The position numbers were made by a program, and so were the translations under genes. The notes beneath the pieces were generated by a model, which worked only from the letters and a program-made list of their open reading frames with translations, was not told the DNA's origin and made no database searches. Positions 1 through 9,368 of a stretch of 60,931 nucleotides of DNA are shown here, in pieces (the stretch's first letter is position 1; every line of letters begins with the position of its first letter). Origin of the DNA: Pseudomonas marginalis (lineage in GTDB: Bacteria > Pseudomonadota > Gammaproteobacteria > Pseudomonadales > Pseudomonadaceae). Location: assembly GCF_001645105.1 (NCBI RefSeq), contig NZ_LKEG01000039.1, positions 1-60,931 of the forward strand, read 5' to 3'.

Positions 1-101
1 TCCAAGGCACTGCGGTACATGCACATGTTTCAACCGACCGGGTAATCAAGGCTGCCAAAACGAAAAGACCTTGAAAGGGATGGTACTTAGGGTGACTGGC
101 A

Positions 102-124
102 GGTCAAATTACACTTATTTGACC
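102..124. repeat. Perfect inverted repeat upstream of tRNA-fMet
   Basis: GGTCAAAT and ATTTGACC form 8-bp arms around a 7-nt loop, ending 17 bp before the -35 box of the tRNA promoter. It could be an operator or an RNA hairpin. No T-tract follows, so it is not a classical terminator. Nothing else is recognisable between positions 1 and 141. Confidence 0.5.
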
Positions 125-141
125 CATCGGCCCATTAACGG

Positions 142-169
142 TTGACACCTCGCCGCTGGGCTGTAGAAT
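142..169 (+). promoter_or_regulatory. Sigma-70 promoter of tRNA-fMet
   Basis: A consensus -35 TTGACA (142-147) and a -10 TAGAAT (164-169) are separated by 16 bp. The mature tRNA begins 13 nt after the -10 box, as expected for a short stable-RNA leader. Confidence 0.8.
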
Positions 170-181
170 GCCGCCCACAGA

Positions 182-258
<77 letters not shown>

Positions 259-264
259 AACATC

Positions 265-296
265 AAAAAAGGCTACTCGAAAGAGTGGCCTTTTTT
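265..296 (+). terminator. Rho-independent terminator after tRNA-fMet
   Basis: The arms AAAAAAGGC and GCCTTTTTT, extended by TACTC/GAGTG around a GAAA loop, form a hairpin ending in six T. It lies 7 nt after the tRNA CCA, so the tRNA is probably a single-gene transcript. Confidence 0.85.
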
Positions 297-537
297 GTAT
301 CCGGTAAAAAAGTTCTTCTGAAACAATGGCATGGCATCTTTCATGAAACCCCACACGGGTTGTAGAGTCCATGTCATTGCAAGCTATGCTGAATGCTCAA
401 GCACTACCCTCTACGACCAATGGCCGCTGTCGCCGACCCCGGTGATACGCGTTAATATTTGTAATTATTTTGTCCATAGGGATTGGTAACTTGGCTGGAT
501 ACCTCCATCCTGTCGCGCACAATCCACGAGGTGATTG
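297..537. other. Intergenic gap with no recognised element
   Basis: The 240 bp between the tRNA terminator and mprF contain no convincing ORF or REP. An AT-rich stretch near 450-475 (TTAATATTTGTAATTATTTTG) is the most likely place for the mprF promoter, but no clear -35/-10 pair can be assigned. Confidence 0.4.
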
Positions 538-3180
538 ATGCGCGCCAACTCGTCTGAACCACAAGACACCGTCACAGCAGAACAACCGATCCCGCCAACG
601 CGTTTGCGTTGGCTGGACCTGGTGAGCAAGTACCGGCAACCCATCGGGCTGGCCGTCACGCTGCTGCTGTTCGCCATCGCCCTGATCGCTTGCCGACACC
701 TGCTGCTGGAGCTGGACCTTTACGCCCTCCACGACTCGATCCTGGAAGTGCCCAAGCCGGCCCTGCTCGGCGCATTTGCCGCGGCCGTCGCCGGCTTTGT
801 GATCCTATTGGGCTACGAGTTTTCCGGTGCGCGCTATGCAGGGGTGAAGCTACCCGCCAAGACCCTGGCCCTGGGCGGCTTTACCGCGTTTGCCATTGGC
901 AATGCGATTGGCCTGTCGATGCTCTCGGGCGGCTCGGTGCGTTACCGTTTATATGCACGCCATGGTATCGGGGCGTCGGAAGTTGCCCACATGACGGTGT
1001 TCGCCAGCCTGGCCCTGGGCTGCGCACTGCCGCCCCTGGCTGCACTGGCCACCTTGAGCAACCTGCCCGCGGCATCCACCTATCTGCATCTGCCGCAAAC
1101 CCTGCTCGGCGGCATCGCCGGCGCAGTGCTGCTGTTGTCGGTGGTGTTGTGCATCGGCATTTATCGCCGTCGCCTGCCGGAACAGCCCTACCCGGACAAC
1201 CTGCTGGTCAAAGCCGGCCGTCGTACCCTGCGCCTGCCGGGTCGCCGCCTGACCTTCCTGCAACTGATCATCACCGCACTGGACGTCGCCGCTGCCGCCA
1301 CCGTCCTTTATATGCTGCTGCCGGAAGCGCCGCCCTTCGGGCCCTTCCTGCTCGTGTACCTGCTGGCCCTGGCCGCCGGCGTGCTCAGCCATGTACCGGG
1401 CGGCGTGGGGGTATTCGAAGCGATCCTGCTGGCGGCCTTCGCCGATAAACTCGGTGCCGCGCCATTGGCTGCTGCCCTGCTGCTGTACCGCATGATCTAT
1501 GTGGTGCTGCCGCTGCTGATCGCCTGCGTGTTCCTGCTGGTCAACGAAGCCCAGCGTCTGTTCCAGACCCAGCAAAGCCTGCGGGTCGCCTCGGGGCTGG
1601 CGGCGCCAGTACTGGCCGTACTGGTTTTTTTGTCCGGCGTGGTCCTGCTGTTTTCCGGCGCCACGCCCGAAATCGACTCACGCCTGGAAAACATCGGCTT
1701 CCTGATTCCCCACCGCCTGATTGACGCCTCGCACTTCGGCGCCAGCCTGATCGGCGTGCTCTGCCTGCTGCTGGCCCAGGGCCTGCGTCGACGCTTGTCA
1801 GCCGCCTGGATGCTGACCATGGTGCTGCTGCTGGTGGGCGCCCTGCTCTCGCTGCTCAAAGGCTTCGATTGGGAAGAAGCCAGCCTGATGACCATGACCG
1901 CCATCCTGCTGGCAATCTTCCGCCGCTCGTTCTACCGCGCCAGCCGCCTCACCGAGCTGCCCTTCTCGCCGCTGTACCTGGTCGCCAGTGTCTGCGTGCT
2001 GGGAGCCTCGATCTGGCTGTTGCTGTTCGCTTACCAAGACGTCCCTTACAGTCACCAGCTGTGGTGGCAGTTCACCCTGGACGCCAACGCCCCACGCGGC
2101 TTGCGCTCGCTGCTGGGCGCCGCCGTGCTGCTGGTGATCGTGTCGCTCACCTGGCTGCTGCGCACCGCGCGCCCGGTGATCCACCTTCCGACCCCCGACG
2201 AACTGGAGCGCGCCAGCAAGATCCTGATGGCCTCGTCCCAGCCGGACGGCGGCCTGGCGCTGACCGGTGACAAGGCGCTGCTGTTCCATCCCAATGATGA
2301 AGCTTTCCTCATGTACGCCCGTCGCGGGCGCAGCCTGGTAGCCTTGTACGACCCAATCGGCCCGACCCAGCCCCGCGCCGAAATGATCTGGCAGTTCCGC
2401 GACCTGTGCGACATCCACCACGCGCGCCCGGTGTTCTACCAGGTCCGCGCGGAGAACCTGCCGTACTACATGGACATCGGCCTCACCGCGATCAAGCTGG
2501 GCGAAGAAGCCCGCGTCGACCTGAAACGCTTTGACCTGGAAGCCAAGGGCAAAGAGATGAAGGACCTGCGCTACACCTGGAACCGCGGCACCCGCGACGG
2601 TCTGTCCCTGGAGATCTTTGAACCGGGCACGGCGCCGATGGATGAACTCAAGGTCATCTCCGATGCCTGGCTGACCGGCAAGAACGTACGGGAAAAAGGC
2701 TTTTCCCTGGGACGTTTCAGCGACGACTACCTCAAGCACTTCCGCATTGCGATCATTCGCTTCGAAGGGCGCCCGGTGGCCTTCGCCAACCTGCTCGAGA
2801 CCTACAACCACGACCTGGCCAGTCTCGACCTGATGCGCGCCCACCCGGATGCGCCCAAGCTGACCATGGAGTTCATGATGGTCGGCCTGATTCAACACTA
2901 TAAGAGTCACGGCTACGCCCGCTTCAGCCTCGGCATGGTGCCGTTGTCGGGCCTGCAACCACGCCGCGGCGCCCCGCTGACCCAACGCCTGGGCTCGATG
3001 GTGTTCCGACGTGGCGAGCAACTGTATAACTTCCAAGGTTTGCGCCGCTTCAAAGACAAGTTCCAGCCTGACTGGGAACCCCGTTACATGGCCGTGCCCG
3101 CAGGACTTGATCCGCTGGTGGCACTGGCCGATACCGCCGCCCTGATCGCGGGCGGCTTGACTGGATTGGTGAAACGCTGA
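538..3180 (+). CDS. mprF: MprF-type bifunctional lipid flippase / aminoacyl-phosphatidylglycerol synthase
   Basis: The 880-residue protein has the two-part MprF architecture. The first 550 residues or so are a run of hydrophobic helices (flippase part) and the rest is a soluble DUF2156-type transferase that moves an amino acid from aminoacyl-tRNA to phosphatidylglycerol. This lowers membrane negative charge and raises tolerance to cationic peptides and acid. The P. aeruginosa homologue makes alanyl-PG, so alanine is the likeliest donor here (inference). I chose the ATG at 538 because GAGG at 528-531 is correctly spaced from it; a TTG three bases upstream is less likely. The stop codon overlaps the next start by one base, so the two genes are translationally coupled. 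Confidence 0.93.
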   Translation: MRANSSEPQDTVTAEQPIPPTRLRWLDLVSKYRQPIGLAVTLLLFAIALIACRHLLLELDLYALHDSILEVPKPALLGAFAAAVAGFVILLGYEFSGARYAGVKLPAKTLALGGFTAFAIGNAIGLSMLSGGSVRYRLYARHGIGASEVAHMTVFASLALGCALPPLAALATLSNLPAASTYLHLPQTLLGGIAGAVLLLSVVLCIGIYRRRLPEQPYPDNLLVKAGRRTLRLPGRRLTFLQLIITALDVAAAATVLYMLLPEAPPFGPFLLVYLLALAAGVLSHVPGGVGVFEAILLAAFADKLGAAPLAAALLLYRMIYVVLPLLIACVFLLVNEAQRLFQTQQSLRVASGLAAPVLAVLVFLSGVVLLFSGATPEIDSRLENIGFLIPHRLIDASHFGASLIGVLCLLLAQGLRRRLSAAWMLTMVLLLVGALLSLLKGFDWEEASLMTMTAILLAIFRRSFYRASRLTELPFSPLYLVASVCVLGASIWLLLFAYQDVPYSHQLWWQFTLDANAPRGLRSLLGAAVLLVIVSLTWLLRTARPVIHLPTPDELERASKILMASSQPDGGLALTGDKALLFHPNDEAFLMYARRGRSLVALYDPIGPTQPRAEMIWQFRDLCDIHHARPVFYQVRAENLPYYMDIGLTAIKLGEEARVDLKRFDLEAKGKEMKDLRYTWNRGTRDGLSLEIFEPGTAPMDELKVISDAWLTGKNVREKGFSLGRFSDDYLKHFRIAIIRFEGRPVAFANLLETYNHDLASLDLMRAHPDAPKLTMEFMMVGLIQHYKSHGYARFSLGMVPLSGLQPRRGAPLTQRLGSMVFRRGEQLYNFQGLRRFKDKFQPDWEPRYMAVPAGLDPLVALADTAALIAGGLTGLVKR

Positions 3181-4466
3181 TGATTCGACGTTCCTGGCGG
3201 TATGTATTGGCCTTTGTAGTGCTGCTCGCCCTGGTCCTGGGTGGCGGCTATTGGTACTGGAACCGCCCTGCCCCGCAGCCGACCCTGGAGCAACTGCCCC
3301 AGGCCGACGGTTCGGTCATGACCCGCGTGACCCCGTACGGCACGCCCAAGGCCCGTGTGGCCGTGGCCGTGATGGCCGATGAAACCCTGACGGACAGCCA
3401 ACTGATTGCCTTGAGCCAAGGCGGCAAGGCGCAGATTGTCCAGGTGATCCTGCCCAAGGACGATTGCAAGCTGCAGGAACAAGCCCTGCAAAGCGCCCTG
3501 GGCCAGCTCAAGGGCCCGGCGACGCTGGTCAGCGGCATCGGCCCTGGCGCAAGCCTGGCCTGGCGCTGGCTGGCGGCACAAAGCGACGACAAGGCCAACG
3601 CCATCTCCGTCGGTTTCGCCATGACCCAGCCAGGCTGCAACGACCCTTTGCCGAAAACCTCAGCCCACGGCAATTGGCTGGTGGCCTGGAACGACAACCC
3701 TGAGGATGATGCCGCCAGTTTCGTACGCGATACCCCACGTGCCACGACCAGCATCAGCGACTACGACATTCATTACCCGCAAGTGCTGAACAACGAGCTG
3801 CGCAAGCAACTGGTGGGCTCGGACAACGGCGGCCTGGCGATTCCAGTGGTTGAAGTACCGGCGGGCCAAGCCAAGGACACCGTCACCCTGTTCCTCTCCG
3901 GCGACGGCGGCTGGCGCGACCTGGACCGCGACGTGGCCGGTGAAATGGCCAAGATCGGCTACCCGGTGGTGGGCATCGACACCCTGCGCTACTACTGGCA
4001 GCACAAGAGCCCGGAACAAAGCGCCAAGGACCTCACCGAGCTGATGCAGCACTACCGGCAGAAGTGGGGCACCAAGCGCTTCGTGCTGACCGGTTACTCG
4101 TTCGGCGCCGATGTACTGCCGGCCATCTACAACCGCCTGCCGGAAAACGAGCAACAGCGCGTGGACGCGATCATCCTGCTGGCATTTGCGCGTACTGGCA
4201 GCTTCGAGATTGAAGTGGAAGGTTGGCTGGGCAACGCAGGCAAAGAAGCCGCCACCGGCCCGGAAATGGCCAAGCTGCCGCCTGAGAAAGTGGTGTGCAT
4301 CTACGGTGCGGAAGAAGTCGACGAGAGCGGCTGCACGGACAAGACCGCCGTGGGTGAAGCCTTGAAGTTGCCAGGTGGGCATCACTTCGACGAGAACTAC
4401 CCGGCGCTGGCCAAACGGTTGGTGGATATCATCGTGAAGCACCAGGCCAAGGACAAAGCCGAGTAA
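3180..4466 (+). CDS. VirJ/AcvB-like periplasmic serine hydrolase, probable aminoacyl-PG hydrolase
   Basis: A 428-residue alpha/beta hydrolase with an N-terminal signal-anchor (hydrophobic residues about 8-25). A nucleophile elbow GYSFG places the Ser at about residue 307, and GGHHF near 401 supplies the likely catalytic His. It belongs to the VirJ/AcvB virulence-protein family. In P. aeruginosa the homologue next to the alanyl-PG synthase is a periplasmic hydrolase that removes alanine from alanyl-PG. The one-base overlap with mprF supports the same pairing here: synthase and hydrolase together set lipid aminoacylation. The assignment rests on family and context, not on substrate evidence. 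Confidence 0.85.
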   Translation: MIRRSWRYVLAFVVLLALVLGGGYWYWNRPAPQPTLEQLPQADGSVMTRVTPYGTPKARVAVAVMADETLTDSQLIALSQGGKAQIVQVILPKDDCKLQEQALQSALGQLKGPATLVSGIGPGASLAWRWLAAQSDDKANAISVGFAMTQPGCNDPLPKTSAHGNWLVAWNDNPEDDAASFVRDTPRATTSISDYDIHYPQVLNNELRKQLVGSDNGGLAIPVVEVPAGQAKDTVTLFLSGDGGWRDLDRDVAGEMAKIGYPVVGIDTLRYYWQHKSPEQSAKDLTELMQHYRQKWGTKRFVLTGYSFGADVLPAIYNRLPENEQQRVDAIILLAFARTGSFEIEVEGWLGNAGKEAATGPEMAKLPPEKVVCIYGAEEVDESGCTDKTAVGEALKLPGGHHFDENYPALAKRLVDIIVKHQAKDKAE

Positions 4467-4486
4467 TTTCTGCCATACGCAAAACC

Positions 4487-4582
4487 AAATGTGGGAGGGG
4501 GCTTGCTCCCGATAGCGGTGGGTCAGCCAAAGATCAGTTGGCTGGTCTACTGCCATCGGCAGCAAGCCCCCTCCCACATTGG
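4487..4582. repeat. REPIN (two inverted REP sequences)
   Basis: Two REP sequences of the TGTGGGAGGGGGCTTGCT type face each other (4487-4507 and the reverse complement at 4561-4582). They fill the gap between the convergent VirJ-like and recJ genes. The spacer also contains a small CCAAAGATCAGTTGG hairpin. This is the typical location and geometry for a Pseudomonas REPIN. Confidence 0.9.
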
Positions 4583-4602
4583 CTTTGTGGTGTTGCTTAG
4601 AT

Positions 4603-6312
4603 CTAGCGTGGCTCGATGTGCGCGATCATCAGTTGCACGGTTTCATTCCCGCGAAACTCGTTCACATCCAGCTTATAGGCCAGCTCCACCCAACGCACCG
4701 TCGGGTTCGGCCAGACCTCACGGTCCACCCCAAACGCAATGCCGTCGAGCTTCACGGACCCGCATTCGCTCTTGAGCACCACTTTCAGGTGCCGCTCGCC
4801 CACCACGCGCTGCTCCACCAACTGAAACACCCCGTGAAACAACGGCTCGGGAAAGTGCTGCCCCCACGGGCCCGCGTGCCGCAATGCGCGGGCCAGTTCC
4901 AGGTGAAACTCTTCCACTGCCAGAGTACCGTCGGACAGCAGGCGCCCGGTCAGGTCTTCTTCGCGCAGCTGCCGACGCACTTCGGCATCAAAGGCCTCGG
5001 CAAACAGCGGGAAGTTTTCTTCGGGCAGCGTCAAACCGGCGGCCATGGCATGGCCGCCGTATTTGGCGATCAGGTGGGGATGCTGGCTGGCGACCACCGC
5101 CAGCGCATCGCGGATATGAAACCCCGGCACAGAGCGCCCTGAGCCCTTGAGCAGGCCATCACCGGCATCAGCGAAGGCGATGGTCGGGCGGAAATAGCGC
5201 TCTTTCATGCGCGAGGCGAGAATGCCGATCACGCCCTGGTGCCATTCCGGGTCGAACAGGCACAGCCCGTAGGGCATCGACTCCACCGGCAAGTCCTTGA
5301 GCTGGGCCAGGGCCTCGCGCTGCATGCCTTGCTCGATGGATTTACGGTCCTGGTTCATGCCGTCCAGTTGCGCGGCCATTTCACGCGCGGCGGAAACGTC
5401 GGTGGTGAGCAGGCATTCGATGCCCAGGCTCATGTCATCCAGGCGCCCGGCGGCATTCAGGCGCGGCCCGAGGATAAAGCCCAGGTCGGTGGAGGTGATA
5501 CGTGCCGCGTCGCGCTTGGCCACTTCAAGGATCGCCTTGATCCCCGGCCGTGCGCGACCGGCGCGGATGCGCTCCAGGCCCTGATGCACCAGGATGCGGT
5601 TGTTGGCGTCCAAGGGCACTACGTCGGCCACACTGCCCAGGGCCACCAGGTCGAGCAGTTCGCCGATGTTGGGTTGAGGCTTATGCTCGTACCAGCCCAA
5701 GCTGCGCAGGCGCGCCCGCAGGGCCATCAGCACGTAGAAGATCACGCCCACACCGGCCAGGGCCTTGCTCGGGAACTCACAGCCCGGCTGGTTCGGGTTG
5801 ACAATGGCATCCGCCGCCGGCAATTCATCGCCGGGCAAATGGTGGTCAGTTACCAACACCTTCAGCCCGGCCGCTTTCGCCGCCGCCACGCCTTCGACGC
5901 TGGAGATACCGTTGTCCACGGTGATCAGCAACTGCGGCTCGCGCTGCAGCGCGACCGCAACGATTTCCGGGGTCAGGCCGTAGCCATACTCGAAGCGGTT
6001 GGGCACCAGGTAATCGACATGGGCGGCGCCGAGCAAGCGCAGGCCCAAGGTGCCCACGGTGCTGGCAGTGGCGCCGTCGGCGTCGAAGTCGCCGACGATG
6101 AGGATACGCTGGCGCTGTTCCAACGCGGTCACCAGCAAGTCCACCGCTGCGTCGATGCCCTTGAGCTGCTGATAGGGAATCAACCGCGCCAGGCTTTTGT
6201 CCAGCTCGGCTTCGGACTGCACCCCGCGCGCGGCGTAGAGACGGGTCAACAGCGGTGGCAAGTCACCGAGAAACGGCAGGACGGCAGGCAACGGGCGAGG
6301 ATCGATACGCAT
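4603..6312 (-). CDS. recJ: Single-stranded-DNA-specific 5'-3' exonuclease RecJ
   Basis: The 569-residue protein shows the DHH-family order: DFDADG at residues 75-80 (metal ligands), TDHH at 155-158, and the C-terminal DHHA1 signature GHAMAAGL. This is close to the usual RecJ length. RecJ degrades single-stranded DNA from the 5' end, acting with RecQ in the RecF recombination pathway and in mismatch and base-excision repair. REPINs flank the gene on both sides (4487-4582 and 6379-6465), so it appears to be monocistronic. Confidence 0.96.
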   Translation of the reverse strand: MRIDPRPLPAVLPFLGDLPPLLTRLYAARGVQSEAELDKSLARLIPYQQLKGIDAAVDLLVTALEQRQRILIVGDFDADGATASTVGTLGLRLLGAAHVDYLVPNRFEYGYGLTPEIVAVALQREPQLLITVDNGISSVEGVAAAKAAGLKVLVTDHHLPGDELPAADAIVNPNQPGCEFPSKALAGVGVIFYVLMALRARLRSLGWYEHKPQPNIGELLDLVALGSVADVVPLDANNRILVHQGLERIRAGRARPGIKAILEVAKRDAARITSTDLGFILGPRLNAAGRLDDMSLGIECLLTTDVSAAREMAAQLDGMNQDRKSIEQGMQREALAQLKDLPVESMPYGLCLFDPEWHQGVIGILASRMKERYFRPTIAFADAGDGLLKGSGRSVPGFHIRDALAVVASQHPHLIAKYGGHAMAAGLTLPEENFPLFAEAFDAEVRRQLREEDLTGRLLSDGTLAVEEFHLELARALRHAGPWGQHFPEPLFHGVFQLVEQRVVGERHLKVVLKSECGSVKLDGIAFGVDREVWPNPTVRWVELAYKLDVNEFRGNETVQLMIAHIEPR

Positions 6313-6378
6313 GGGGCGACGGGAGCTTCTCTTTGATAAGACGGTTAAACAACAAGGCTACAAACGACACAGGTCATT

Positions 6379-6465
6379 GTGGGAGGGGGCTTGCTCCCGA
6401 TTACGGTGTATCAGTCGATGGGGTGCTGACTGAACCGCCGCGATCGGGAGCAAGCCCCCTCCCAC
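6379..6465. repeat. REPIN
   Basis: GTGGGAGGGGGCTTGCTCCC at 6379-6398 is exactly mirrored at 6446-6465. It ends 4 bp from the yaeQ stop codon and may act as a 3' hairpin for that transcript. Confidence 0.9.
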
Positions 6466-6469
6466 CGTT

Positions 6470-7012
6470 TCAACCGCGCTCGCCGACCAGCCATTGCAGT
6501 TGGACTTCATGCTGGCCACGGTCGTCAGTGACGAAAATCGTGCCTTCGCTGATCATCACGTCCCACTTGATAACGCGGGGCATGTCCTTGGCCAGCGTCT
6601 CGAGGACTTCCTGGGGCACGGCGGCGATGTGCACGTTTTTCAGGTTATTCGCCACAGGCACCACCTTGCCTTCCCACACCCGCAGGCTGCCGTAGGCCAG
6701 CAGGCTGGTGCGTTCGGTGCGGCGCGAGCACCAGGTGAGGCGGTCGGCATCCGGCTGGCCGACTTCAATCCAGTGCAAAACCCGGTCATCCAGGCTTTTT
6801 TCCCACAGGGCTGGCTCGTCTACATCTGACAGGCCACGACCGAATGCCAACTGCTCGTTGTACCAGAGGGCGTAGGCCAGCAGACGTACGGTCATGCGCT
6901 CTTCGGTTTCCGAAGGGTGGCGGGCGATGGTCTGTTTAACGCTCTCGTACACCGAGCGGTCAAGGTCGGTGAGGTTGAGTTCGAATTTGTAGGTCGTGGA
7001 CGGCTGGGCCAT
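6470..7012 (-). CDS. yaeQ: YaeQ family protein
   Basis: A 180-residue protein matching YaeQ along its length, including the N-terminal YKFELNLTDLDR and the conserved middle RLLAYALWYNEQL. The family has a PD-(D/E)XK nuclease-like fold, and early E. coli reports linked it to RfaH suppression. Its biochemical function is not settled. It starts next to the recJ promoter side, and a recJ-yaeQ neighbourhood is common in Pseudomonas. Confidence 0.92.
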   Translation of the reverse strand: MAQPSTTYKFELNLTDLDRSVYESVKQTIARHPSETEERMTVRLLAYALWYNEQLAFGRGLSDVDEPALWEKSLDDRVLHWIEVGQPDADRLTWCSRRTERTSLLAYGSLRVWEGKVVPVANNLKNVHIAAVPQEVLETLAKDMPRVIKWDVMISEGTIFVTDDRGQHEVQLQWLVGERG

Positions 7013-7160
7013 GAACGGACTTCTAGAGACAGGGAAAGGCGGCCAGTCTAACCGATGGCGAGGCCATTCAACGAATCCTGCGCTGCATCATCCTTATCCC
7101 TGGGCCGCTCGCCTATGTTAAAAGGCATCACACCACCGCCCCGCGCAGACAAGGATCCTC

Positions 7161-8360
7161 ATGTCGTTTAATGCCAAACCGCTTGCCGGCCTGAAAGTCA
7201 TCGAACTCGGCACCCTGATCGCCGGCCCGTTCGCCTCACGTATCTGCGCGGAATTCGGCGCCGAGGTGATCAAGGTCGAATCGCCGGACGGCGGCGACCC
7301 GCTGCGCAAATGGCGCAAGCTGTACGAAGGCACGTCGCTGTGGTGGTTTGTGCAGGCGCGCAACAAGCAATCGCTGACGCTGAACCTTAAGCATCCGGAC
7401 GGCCTGGCCATCCTCAAACAGCTGTTGGCCAACGCCGACATCCTGATCGAGAACTTCCGCCCCGGCGTGCTGGAGAAACTCGGCCTGAGTTGGGAAACCC
7501 TGCACGCCCTCAACCCCAAGCTGGTGATGGTGCGCCTCTCCGGCTTTGGCCAGACCGGGCCAATGAAAGACCAGCCAGGGTTTGGTGCGGTGGGTGAATC
7601 CATGGGCGGCTTGCGCTATATCACCGGGTTCGAAGACCGCCCGCCGGTGCGTACCGGCATTTCCATCGGCGATTCGATTGCCGCGTTGTGGGCGGTGATC
7701 GGCGCGCTGATGGCGCTGCGTCATCGCGAAGTCAACGGCGGCCTGGGCCAGGTGGTCGATGTGGCGCTGTATGAAGCCATCTTCGCCATGATGGAAAGCA
7801 TGATCCCGGAGTTCGACGTGTTCGGCTTTATTCGCGAACGCACCGGCAACATCATGCCCGGTATTACGCCCTCCTCGATCCACACCAGCGCCGACGGCAA
7901 GCATGTGCAGATTGGCGCCAACGGGGACGCGATCTTCAAGCGCTTCATGTCAGCCATTGGCCGTGAGGACTTGGCCAACGATCCCTCGCTTGCCAGCAAT
8001 GACGGACGCGACAGCCGTCGCGATGAGCTGTATGGGGTGATTGATCGCTGGGTAAACTCACTGCCGCTGGATCAGGTGGTGGAGCGGCTGAATAAAGCCG
8101 AAGTGCCTGCCAGCCGGATCTACAGTGCCGAGGACATGCTGGGCGACCCGCAATTCCTTGCCAGGGAGATGTTCCTCAAGGCCCAGCTTCCCGACGGCAA
8201 GGCGTTCAAGATGCCGGGCATCGTGCCCAAGCTGTCGGACACGCCGGGCAGCTGTGAATGGGTGGGGCCACAGTTGGGTGAACATAACAGCACGGTGCTG
8301 GGCAGCCTGGGTTATGACGCGGCCGCGATTGTGCGTTTACGCGAGGACGGCGCGATCTGA
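7161..8360 (+). CDS. CaiB/BaiF family (class III) CoA-transferase
   Basis: The 399-residue protein opens with LAGLKVIELGTLIAGPFA, the family's N-terminal CoA-binding signature. It contains the conserved Asp of class III CoA-transferases in GQVVDVALYEA (about residue 200), which forms the acyl-Asp intermediate. The family moves CoA between carboxylic acids. The substrate cannot be inferred here because there is no linked catabolic gene. A good RBS (AAGGATCC) precedes the ATG. The stop codon overlaps the next gene's start by one base, suggesting co-translation. Confidence 0.9.
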   Translation: MSFNAKPLAGLKVIELGTLIAGPFASRICAEFGAEVIKVESPDGGDPLRKWRKLYEGTSLWWFVQARNKQSLTLNLKHPDGLAILKQLLANADILIENFRPGVLEKLGLSWETLHALNPKLVMVRLSGFGQTGPMKDQPGFGAVGESMGGLRYITGFEDRPPVRTGISIGDSIAALWAVIGALMALRHREVNGGLGQVVDVALYEAIFAMMESMIPEFDVFGFIRERTGNIMPGITPSSIHTSADGKHVQIGANGDAIFKRFMSAIGREDLANDPSLASNDGRDSRRDELYGVIDRWVNSLPLDQVVERLNKAEVPASRIYSAEDMLGDPQFLAREMFLKAQLPDGKAFKMPGIVPKLSDTPGSCEWVGPQLGEHNSTVLGSLGYDAAAIVRLREDGAI

Positions 8361-9232
8361 TGGCTCGTCGGCTTATTCAGCTAGGCCTCAGCGTCATGCT
8401 CGCTTGCGGCTTGCCTCTGCCGGCCAGCGCTGAAGACACGCTGATCTGGCTAGTGCGTGACTTGCCACCTTTGACCATTTTCGAAGGCCCGCGCAAAGGC
8501 CAGGGCGCGCTGGATCAACTATTGCCGATACTGATCGAGCGCCTGCCGGAATACCGGCATCAGGTGCTGCACGTCAACCGCGCTCGGGGCACGCAAATGT
8601 TGAGTGACCCCTCATTCACCTGCGATCCATCGCTGCTGTGGACGCCGGAACGGGCCAAGTACGTGGTGTTTTCTCGCCAGGCGTTCGTTACCCCCAGCAA
8701 TGGCATCGCGATACGGCGCAGCCAACAGGACGCCATGGCGCCGTTCATCGTGGACGGCCAGTTCGACCTGCAGGCTTTTCTCGACGCCCGTGGAACGCGG
8801 GTGGGTGCCACGGCGGAGCGCAGCTACGGCCCGGTGATCGATGAGCAGCTTAAACACGCCGATGCACACACAGTGGCGCTTCATTACGGCAACGACGCCC
8901 TTGGCAGCTTGTTGCAAATGCAGCGCCGGGGACGGCTGGAAGCGGTGTTGGGGTATTGGCCGGAAATCCGCTATCACGCGCTGCAACAGAGGATTGCTTC
9001 GGACGACCTGAGCTTTTATCCGATCAAAGGCTCAATGCCCTACCAACGTACGCATATCGCCTGTTCGGATACCGCCCAGGGGCGTCGTGCCATTGAACGA
9101 ATCGACCAGGTGCTGCGCGACATCCCACAGGAGCAGGTGCAGCAGTCCTATGCTGCTTGGCTGGATCCGGTCATGCGCGAACAATACCTGCGCGACAACC
9201 CGCGCTTTTTCCAGGACTCACCCGAACCGTGA
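8360..9232 (+). CDS. Periplasmic protein with solute-binding fold (TIGR02285-like)
   Basis: 290 residues with a clear signal peptide (hydrophobic core about residues 8-22, cleavage near ASAED). The mature part resembles amino-acid-type solute-binding proteins (LIWLVRDLPPL, then two lobes). It matches the TIGR02285 group found in Pseudomonas, whose members lack an adjacent ABC permease, as here. Its ligand is unknown. It is translationally coupled to the CoA-transferase, but no shared pathway is evident. Confidence 0.78.
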   Translation: MARRLIQLGLSVMLACGLPLPASAEDTLIWLVRDLPPLTIFEGPRKGQGALDQLLPILIERLPEYRHQVLHVNRARGTQMLSDPSFTCDPSLLWTPERAKYVVFSRQAFVTPSNGIAIRRSQQDAMAPFIVDGQFDLQAFLDARGTRVGATAERSYGPVIDEQLKHADAHTVALHYGNDALGSLLQMQRRGRLEAVLGYWPEIRYHALQQRIASDDLSFYPIKGSMPYQRTHIACSDTAQGRRAIERIDQVLRDIPQEQVQQSYAAWLDPVMREQYLRDNPRFFQDSPEP

Positions 9233-9248
9233 CAAATCGCAGGCAAAA

Positions 9249-9282
9249 AGAAACCCCGAAGGGTGGGGAGACACCTCGGGGT
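9249..9282 (-). terminator. Rho-independent terminator on the minus strand
   Basis: Read on the minus strand, AACCCCGAGG pairs with CTTCGGGGTT and is followed by TTCTTTTTG. The T-tract exists only on the minus strand, so this hairpin ends transcripts coming from the candidate RNA and DUF3509 side rather than the upstream plus-strand gene. Confidence 0.75.
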
Positions 9283-9368
9283 TAAACGTGGCCTACAAAG
9301 ACCAGTACAGCAAGGCACAAACACCGGAGCACAATGTTTGCTCTTGCTGTTACGAAATCTGACCGGCC
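9249..9368 (-). ncRNA. Candidate structured small RNA (or long structured 3' UTR)
   Basis: On the minus strand, AACGTGGCC and GGCCACGTT pair across about 85 nt. Inside them CAGCAAG/CTTGCTG and GCAAACA/TGTTTGT make a long inner hairpin, and the terminator at 9249-9282 follows directly. CTACAA (about 9372-9377 on the plus strand as TTGTAG), with TTGTTT upstream, could be a -10/-35 pair giving a transcript of roughly 120 nt. Alternatively this is the processed 3' UTR of the DUF3509 gene, which stops 25 nt upstream. No protein-coding signal was seen. I cannot match it to a named Pseudomonas sRNA from memory. Confidence 0.5.

Noticed and set aside
4487..4582. Possible CRISPR-like repeats
   Set aside because: REP copies are inverted pairs scattered at gene ends. 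No array of equal direct repeats with unique spacers or cas genes exists anywhere in the window.
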